In this document: one piece after another, positions 1 through 18,800 of the stretch
Position numbering within the stretch: position 1 is the first letter of the stretch
Layout of the letters: each line of letters begins with the position of its first letter
NCBI GenBank assembly: GCA_030159075.1
Contig: BROG01000467.1
Location: 487,501-551,500 of the forward strand
From: Atrina japonica
Lineage: Eukaryota > Mollusca > Bivalvia > Pterioida > Pinnidae
Direction: 5' to 3'
Length of the DNA: 64,000 nt
Notes under the pieces: generated by a model
The model's input: only the letters and a program-made list of their open reading frames with translations
Database searches by the model: none
Told to the model about the DNA's origin: nothing
Translations under genes and position numbers: made by a program

Positions 1-262
1 ATCTATGTCCTGGACATCCTATTGATTTATACTTTGGTATCTGAAATTTTTATATCCTCACGTATTTCATTGGACTTGACTGTGGACTCACGATGGGTGT
101 TACCAGTTGACAGGGGATGCTTACTCCACCATTGCACCTGATCCCACCTTATGGTTTCCAGATATCCGTGTTTGTCCATTTTTATCGGATTTGTATCTAT
201 TTCCTGGACATTCTATTGATTTATACTTTGGTTTCTGAGATTTTTATATTGCTATTGCGATT
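1..262 (+). repeat. Interspersed repeat R1, copy 1 (5' end cut by the window)
   Basis: Contains the block running from CACGTATTTCATTGGACTTG through GACAGGGGATGCTTACTCCA to CACCTGATCCCACCTTATGG, then a tail with CTGGACATTCTATTGATTTA. Bases 1-54 repeat that tail, so two partial units are abutted. Other copies in the window are at 6198-6515 (inverted), 19078-19235 and 39288-39600. It is non-coding; I recall similar sequence in other bivalves. Upstream receptor exons are not visible in this stretch. Confidence 0.75.
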
Positions 263-536
263 CACAAATAATGATGGGAAAGTTTGATTTGCAGTCACCC
301 AATTAAGTGAGCTATATCATGCTATTGAGAATGAGATAAAATATAAGCTCGTTATATTAAAAGTATTAATCACTAACCTTTTCGAAAATTAATGATGAAA
401 TGATATTTTAGAACAATGTTCTATGAGCTGTCTAACTTCAATGGAGTGTATCGCAAAATTCAGTTTCAGGCATAAATTGGAACTTTATTTTTATAATACA
501 AAGATAATGTCAATAGGATATCTCGTTACATTTCAG

Positions 537-9986
<9,450 letters not shown>

Positions 9987-10543
9987 TCAACGATTAAGAT
10001 GATATTTTCCGGCGTCCTACAGCAGGGCATAGTCGTTTATACAAATGGTGTTACTACAGACACTAAAAAAGAAGAAATATATCGAAGTATTACTTCAAGC
10101 GGTTGACATGGATAACCGGGGTCCTCTTTGGTCTTTAGCTGCATACATAAAACTATGGAAACTTATATATGGAGCATCTAGCTCAGCTACATCTTTGTGT
10201 ACAGACAAATATTGAATGGCATGATGTGGCTATGTTACAAATTATTCCCGTGACATTTTATAAGTAGCTTTACTTTTGTGTGTAATATTTTATCAATATT
10301 TCACCAGCAACATAACGATAGATTGGTATCGTATTGTTTATTTATCTGTTTATTCGTATGATTTGCCCTTTACACAAAATATTGCCGATATTACAGCGAT
10401 CATTTATTGAAGCGTCACGCTTTGTCGTTATGCATTTTCATATACTGACTACAGTTGTCAAGACATTTGTTTATATCTAAGTAATGGTATAAGATACAGG
10501 AGAAAGGTGTAAACAGTTTCATAGGACAATCTTATTTCTACAA

Positions 10544-10549
10544 AATAAA
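10544..10549 (+). terminator. Candidate poly(A) signal of the GPCR gene
   Basis: AATAAA in CAAAATAAACG about 560 bp after the GPCR stop codon. It is the first canonical hexamer I noticed downstream. Nothing else shows which site is used. Confidence 0.35.
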
Positions 10550-11205
10550 CGTTTACATGGAAAGAAAAAAGAGGTCTCTCTATATTGATCATTTTGTAGG
10601 TTGGCTCCTGAGCACTAGGATTCGAAAATTACCACGAGACATTTATATGAGACTAGGTGCTGTGTCACGGTTGACATGATACCTCTGAGAATTTTGACAG
10701 CATTGAAATGCGTCTATAGCAGCAATCAAAACTTGTGGTATGTCATCTGTGGGGATTGTCATCTATATGCATTGTATATGTGCACATATATGCAACAAAG
10801 TGTCAAAAGAAACCAGCAATGCAGTTTAAGGTTCTATTAACAAAAATGGTAGAAAAGTAATAGATCTCTTATAGAATTGTAATATTCTAGTATGGTTGCC
10901 TTACCGAGTATCATGTTCACAGACATGCATTATCCTCTATACTGATATACTTCTATGTCTTTAGTATGTAAATATATTTCAGTATATCGTTGTAGATTTG
11001 TTTGTGAAAGTATTTTGAGTTCGTTTTTCTGATATAGCTGAAACAAATGAATACTCACTATTGGCCGTTGTCTAATTAATATTGTTATATTTGTATTTTC
11101 ACATATTGTGAGCCATTTTGAAAATGTGAATTATTTCTATGTTGAATATCAAGTTAAGTGGTTAACATGCATCAAACTAGTATTACCTATTGTGTATACA
11201 TGACA

Positions 11206-11359
<154 letters not shown>

Positions 11360-11362
11360 GCA

Positions 11363-11580
11363 TCGCACTTTAATCCACGAAGTCTCACCTATTGTCAGCA
11401 CTTAATCGAGCCCCACTGGAACCTCGGCTGATATAAGAAAGTTGGTCCGTTTACTTGTGGAAGATCGGGAAGGTCGGGGTACTATTCCAGGGTAAATTGT
11501 AACCTGGAAATTCTCTCCTTCACCTTTAAAACTGGTCGCCATGATTTAACTGAAACATTGTCAAGTGTGGCGTATAACAC
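11363..11580 (+). repeat. SINE family 2, 5'-truncated copy
   Basis: Shares the body (CACCTATTGTCAGCACTTAA, then GTCCGTTTACTTGTGGAAGA, ending TTGTCAAGTGTGGCG) with copies at 23781-24025 and 40612-40830. Confidence 0.7.
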
Positions 11581-13042
11581 ATATTATTCAGACTCGTCTG
11601 TCTCCTCATTGCTAACACTCCTAATGTCATAATTAGACTATTACCATGAATATTCATTCAAACGTTCAATATTAGGTAGTGATCAATCGAAATATCATTT
11701 TGTGAGAAAGTTCACTTTTTTATCATTCTTAATATTGAAATTAAATATTTATATTCCCTTGAACCTTCTTTGGTTTGAGTGCGCTCGTATTGTATTTGCA
11801 TTCAAATATGAATGAAAGTATGTATGAACAGTTGATACGTTGGATGGATGGTGCATGTTATATTTTCTATTCCTTTCTCTCTCTTTCTCTGTATGAATGT
11901 ACAGTGGCAGCTACAATAATCGTTTTCTATTTCATAGTTTATATCTATTGAATTGCGTACATAAAAAGACAATCGTACATATTTTATATTTAATTAATTA
12001 TATTTATTTATGTCCTATTGTGTTTCAGTGATAAATCAAATTAAAATGACATTGTACTAGTAGCTTCATGTTTTTATGTTTTGTTTTTCGCTACACGTTT
12101 TTAAGGTAATGAATGCTGAGTTATTATACATTTCGAACTAAATATTGTAAAACATTCGAACACTCCTTGGCCTGCGGTTATATGAACTACATCTAATTTC
12201 TAGCAATTCTGATTTATCAACCCCATCAAAATGTAAAACTTCGAACACGTTATTTGATATATTGAATTTTAAAGTTTTGTTGGACAAAATGTTTTAGATT
12301 CTAAATATTGAACGTGTTATTACATATTATCTAATGTTCAAATTAATTTACAGAGACACGTGGACATCGCCAGGTATATACTATTCTGATAAATAAAACA
12401 CAGAAAGACGTTTAAAATTATGTTCAAAATTAACATTACATTCAAGTATACAATTCATTTGACGAACATGAGATTATAGAAGTGATATGCTGAATAAAAT
12501 GTTTACTCATTTTGGGCATGTGTCGGAATGGGAATTTTTCCTCGAAGTGGACATTTTCTCCGCAGGATTACTGATATGTTCTCACGAAGAATTATCTCTC
12601 AGAATATCTTATTTGTAATGATGATAATTTCGTCGTTAAAAATTGCTAATGATATAAAAGTCAGTTTTTCACTGTAATTATGTTTTTATGTGACGTAGTA
12701 ATTAAGCAAAGATTAGGAAGATAAATTAAATAATGAGAGGGTATATTTAACGATACTTCTACTATTAAATGAAGCATTTTAAAATATTCATCGCCTGGAA
12801 TTTCATCACGAAAATTGCATTAGATAACGTGTATTATTGCTCGTGGTATACGCACGTACATCATTAAAGAAAATTGTGCGTTAATAGCAACTTTTCGTGA
12901 TTTCCCGTCATTACAAATTTTATTTTATTTCAGTGTTAACTTAGTACAAACATGCAGTTAATATCGAATCTTCCGATATATAAACCTGGTCGTATAAAAT
13001 GATAGGTGTCATGGTAAAATGATAATAAAATGATGATGATAC

Positions 13043-13084
<42 letters not shown>

Positions 13085-13416
13085 GTGAAAATGTTTTGCA
13101 AGTACACATTATTTTTATAAAACTGTCTTTCCTCTGTGTAGCGACTGATATTATTACGTTGCCAATTTTTTATGTAAATAAATATAAAATTTCTTTTTGT
13201 TATTAATATAAAGTCGCATCAGCACATAAATGTAGAAAGATTAAAATTTTTTAAAGGAATATCCTGAGACAATATTGGCGATATAACATGAATTACAAAT
13301 TTCCTTGCTTTTATATATTTTCTATAACGAGTGCATATTTGTTACTAAAAAAATTAACTGTTTGTGGATCCATGTGTCTCCAATAACAAGAAAGAGGTTG
13401 AACAGTTTAGGTTCCT

Positions 13417-13598
<182 letters not shown>

Positions 13599-13665
13599 TT
13601 TTACAAATAGTCATGTGTTCGGTACAGTGGGCTACAGTATGTATGTAAATGGTCGACAGAACGCA
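13599..13665 (+). pseudogene. 67-bp duplicated fragment of the secreted-protein coding exon
   Basis: Aligns without gaps to 20291-20357, inside the large exon of the secreted-protein gene: 58 of 67 bases match by hand count, and the first 22 are identical. In the corresponding frame it reads FTNSHVFGTVGYSMYVNGRQ against FTNSHVFSTLDYNMDVNARQ in the gene, with no stop. It lies about 720 bp upstream of exon 1 and is squeezed between two GA microsatellites. It is best read as a relic of a partial tandem duplication; an unannotated small exon is less likely. Confidence 0.75.
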
Positions 13666-13687
13666 TCATATTCAGATTGGGTTCCTG

Positions 13688-13875
<188 letters not shown>

Positions 13876-14189
13876 ATTTATATACTTTTATCATACAGCT
13901 ATCTTCTAATGAAATTATGTAACTTTGTCATTTTGTTACTTTCCAACGGAACAACAAAACCACTTAAAAGGTATAGTAGACCGCAACATGTGTTATAGAA
14001 GTATTTCTTTTTATTGGAGATGCACATTACAGCGATGTCTTGATTTATGATGCATCACTGATTATGTGCTTTGAAATCAAAGAAAATAACATTCAACAAT
14101 TTAATACAGATCTTGTAAAGTCTCATTTAGTCGTGACAACAAAACGAAAGGAAGGTTATCAAATTGTTTTACAATTTGTTTGTCCTTCA

Positions 14190-14207
14190 CCTACATAAAA
14201 ATATAAC
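14190..14207 (+). promoter_or_regulatory. Possible TATA-like element of the secreted-protein gene
   Basis: CTACATAAAAATATAACAGG lies about 180 bp before the ATG at 14384. It would fit a 5' UTR of about 150 nt, but in AT-rich DNA such strings are common. Confidence 0.2.
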
Positions 14208-14383
14208 AGGCAAGCAATAGATTATAGAACCATTGTACTTCATGCTAATTAAGCATTGTCAAACGTTTGGATTACAAATGACAAAAAATTATGTCCCAAA
14301 GGTGAACCTCGCTGTAGCGTTTAGGGAACTGTGTCAGTCTCGTTCGGTACTACCCTACATACATTTAGTCACGCTGATCTGAA

Positions 14384-14410
14384 ATGATGGGGTCTCTTCA
14401 AACTTGGATA
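14384..14410 (+). CDS. 27-bp signal-peptide exon of the secreted protein
   Basis: ATGATGGGGTCTCTTCAAAC then TTGGATA followed by GTAAGTAC: nine codons ending in phase 0. Joined to ATTGTTTTCCTTGTCCAAGT at 19539 it completes a hydrophobic signal sequence, which exon 2 alone lacks. Starting at the internal Met at 19635 would leave no signal peptide, so the spliced start is preferred. Confidence 0.75.
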
Positions 14411-15855
14411 GTAAGTACTATTTTAAAAACTTTTTTTACACTTTTGATTGTTCAAAATAAAAGCATTTTTTCTATTTATTACTTAATAATTCTTTTGATT
14501 TAGATATAGGTGTAATTTGTATATACTTTACGAGTTTAGACTTATATATCATTTAATTTATATGTGAATCTTAGTTTGGTATGTGTACCCTGTACTTTAA
14601 CTGGATCTTCTAACAAATTTAGACTGTTATTTATCAGATTTTGGCAATTGTATTCATAATGATTATATCTTTTTAATCTAATTATCATCAAGAAAGGAAG
14701 ATTATATGTACAAAGTTATCGTTAAAGCCTATATATTTAAAATGCCCTTCACACCTCTTAAAAGTAGTTTTACAATTGGAAATATTTCCAATGCTTTTTG
14801 ACAATGCTCCATACCATCTGCAATTATACAGTGATTATGAAATACATGTAAAATATATCAATTTTATTAACCTGTGCTTTTACATAACGGATACAGTAGC
14901 AAACAATATTTTCGTTTTTTATTCTGACCTCAAAACATGCCCATCAATTTAAAATTATATTTTGTAAGAGGTAGAATCGGAAAACTGGGAAACTGGAATC
15001 GTCACTACAAAGGTAATCTCACAAATATTGACAAATAACCCAGCGATATCGGGTAATACCAAGACTTTAAAAATGTAGTTCCTTTGTCAAACCATCAGGA
15101 TACAAAGTGAGCACGTGTCTTCCTTATGAGACTTAAAACAGACGTCCCATGTCACGGCAGACGTGGCACGTAAAATAACTCTCACTACATACTCGTCCAT
15201 AGCCTAGGTCAAAATTTATGACATCTCACCTAAAGCTAATTACATCTCGATATATAATTGAAAAATGTTTGGCGGAATGTAAAAAAAAATAAAAAAACGA
15301 ATATCCCGGGCCCCAAGTCACCAAATGCACTCAGTACTCCATGTCAACTAACTTTTCATGATTTTAGGGTAAAAATATTCAAAAATTATTCTGTAACTGG
15401 ACATGTTTGTATATTGACGGCATATAATTGTAAATAATGATCAAATTTGTTTTATCAGTGGCAGAAAACTTCAAAAATATTAAAAAAATTCTTGAGTATG
15501 TACTCAAATTATGAGTACCGTACTTCAACGTATTTACTCATTTTTACAGGAAAATCGCAAGTGTGATGCAAAAATTTATGTGTGGATGATGACAAATAAT
15601 ATGTTTCCTAATCACTCAAACCCAAACGATTTACAAACGATTATATAGTCAAAATAATGAAATAAAAGTTGAGCTTGAGTATTGAGTAAATTTGGTGACT
15701 TTGGACCCCGATATCATAATTATCCAGAAACAGAAGCAACAGTAATATATACAGAAAACGGTGCATGTTTTAAACACTATTCTTTCTGTATGATATAAAC
15801 AACTGCAAACAAATCGTAATAGACCTACTAAAACACAAAAGTTAATCGTTTGAGT

Positions 15856-15893
<38 letters not shown>

Positions 15894-18800
15894 AACATAC
15901 TCTAGATATGATATGTGGGAATGTGATAATAAATTAAAGTTATATTATCCGAATATGATATGTAGTATCATATTTCTCTCTGCTATATAACTATCTAAAA
16001 CAATAATCTCGTTTGGTCACGATAATTTCCCTTTCGTGTCAACAAAAGTAACATTTACCACGTCAAGGTAACTATATCGTAAAGTGGCAATATATATCGT
16101 GACAATACAGGAAGATATTGACACTACAAAATATTGGTATGTTTTCGAAATTGTAAGAGACAATCCGAAATTTGACCAAACAGCCATCTCAACGTGATAT
16201 TAATTTTATACAAAACAGTGTGTAGGTGTCACAATATATCTAAATGACGTAACGATAATGCATAGTAAATACATGAGTAAAGGATATCTGGTAGCTTAAA
16301 ATGAAATAAGCGAAGTAACCTGTTTCATCTTTACATACCAACGGTCTAAAATAGAGGAAAATGATCAAGTGCCAATGGATAATCGAAACTGAAGTCCATT
16401 AGAAAACGAAACAATTAGATTTGCAAATGGTCTCAACATGAAAAACAACTGCGAATCCCAAACGGGGATAGGATCACGTGTCCTGAAGGAGCCAGCGTCC
16501 TCTGTCAGCATGCAAAACACGTCGCAAATGTTGCATTGAAACCTCTCGAGTTCAGTGAAAAGGTCACGTTCGGTGAAATTGTCATTAGTATCTTTTATAT
16601 GTGATTGGCGAAAGGGAGTCACTGTCGGCCAAAACCCACGTCGCCGGGGGCATCCCAGTCATGGGATCCAAGTGCACAGCGACTGAAGTTGCGATTTGGC
16701 CTGCTCTGTGCCATCCTCTGGGCCAGGAGGGAGTGCAGAGGAGAGAGAATGAGCAGTACGTGCAGCACCTCACTGGAGGGCTTGGAGGCGTACGAATGAC
16801 CCGAGACCAACTGGAAGCATACTGTGGATCTGATGAGCGGGGAGCAAGAGGAGCCAGAGAAACGGGGGCAGCCACTCACGCCCCGGCCTGGCGCACCTGA
16901 TGGCGCAGGTGAGGGCTCTAGGGCCTCGAGAGTCCATCCCCTCAGCACGCAACCCGGTGAAACCAGAACCAAAATATGCAGGTACCCATTGGGCTGAAAG
17001 TGAGCGGAAGAGATCCGGTCTGGCCCCCCTGCGGACGTCTCACCAGCTGCCAGAGACGAGAGGCGTGACCCGGGAGAAGGAGAAGATCTCGTTCTCATCG
17101 CGGATGACCCCTTATACGAGCTGCCCACCAAAGTACATGGACGTTACATCATTCTCCCTGACCCCCACCCCAGAACCAGTGTGGTGACGGGTGGAGTGCA
17201 GAATCTGGGATGGGTAGGGGGCCTAAGTTCGAATGGCGCAGTGTCTGTGGTCGTGCTCCAGAATACTATCTTATATTCCTGAGAAGGGCTTCGTTTTGTT
17301 TAACAAGATCCCTATAGCGACCGTATTAAAACTTGAAGTAACATGGTTAGTAAATTATCGCATCCAAAGAATTGTTTGACTTTTATCATTTTATGGTGGA
17401 TATCAAACAACATGCTTTAAATATTATAAACATAATACCAGACTAACAGATTTTACTAAATGTGGTCAAAATAAATGTTCTACACGATCGTTTCTGTCGA
17501 AAGGACTTCATCAGTTGAATTTGAATTTCAATAGATATATCGCTTCGATAGAAAAATATCGCTTATTGTGGTCTGTTGGTAGAGCGTCTTACTCAAAAGT
17601 GCAAGGGTTCGATTCTTGGTAGATGGCCTTTCCAAATACTTAAAAAAGACTGTTCCATCAACAATCGCTAGACATATGAAGTGAGTCATGAAGTTTTCGG
17701 ATGAGACTCAAATTCAAAACTGAGTTTTCGTGTTACGGTAGAAGATGGTACTTTAAAGAACACTCACTGCAGTGGCTTCAGTCCATAGCGCATATCACAA
17801 ACTGCGACACTTCACCTGGTGATATTTCACTTTAAGAGAAAACATTCATGCAAAACTAAACAAATCGAAAGAGAATACTGTTATGAGACAATGTCAAATA
17901 CAGAGTGTATTGTCAAATCCGTCTAAGAGTAAGCTCTGTAAGAAGATGACTACTAGTAAATTAGTGTTTAGGACTAAAGACATTTAAACAATGCACTATT
18001 TTATCAAACATCACTTAGTATAGTATTATCAACTGATGCCGAAAAATAGTTAATGTCTCACATATCGTGAATATGACAATGCTATACAGGTGGTGATGTT
18101 TACAGTTAATATTGGTGATCAGGTTTTAAGTTAATATATCACATATCGTTACGAGGTAACGCCAGTTTGTTTCCTTTTTTTTATTATATTCTTAGGAACT
18201 TATGCTCTTTTCAAAAAGTATTCAGTGTATTCACATTATCTTTGCAATTTGTAGATGTAGAGATGATTTTCCAAGACTAAGAATATAATGATTAAATGGT
18301 CATTTTGTCTCCACCCTAGATCTTAAATCCCTGAATCCATTTCATGATCCATATTAACATTAAGATACTTGTGGGTATAACGTCTTTGGAAACCTGCCAA
18401 TTACTCCTAAGGTCTTTATCTTAATCTATATTTTGTTGAGTATTCTGAAGAAGACACATTATTGTGAATTGAATTATTACTACCATAACACTGTCTATTC
18501 ACAGTTTCTAAATGTAATCTAAGTTTTGGTCGAAATTTGCTAACTAACACCTCACGTGTTATTGTCGAAATGGGCGTTTTTAAATAGGCGTTTTATATAC
18601 TAAAGAAAAAAATCTCAGTAGATTTTCATTTTACGTGACGGCATCTGCATATTTCATAAAAATTTATATTTACGAGTAAAAGTACGAGTTAATCTGTCTC
18701 ATTTACATCGACATGTTCCTTTCACAACGCTTTACTTTTGTATGCTTACATTCAATGAATAGACAGAAAGATCAAAGACTTCCTGACACATATATGTCAG

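Noticed and set aside
412..466. Possible extra GPCR exon before 537 (cysteine-containing frame)
   Set aside because: The donor would be GTTTCA and the phase does not fit the phase 0 start of the exon at 537.
16601..17187. Open frames in the GC-rich island as a gene or viral relic
   Set aside because: Several competing frames are equally open, none has a recognised domain; reported only as a compositional island.
17568..17640. Possible tRNA gene (A and B boxes present)
   Set aside because: The arms do not pair well and a SINE body follows; the same holds for the heads at 50340, 55940 and 59470.
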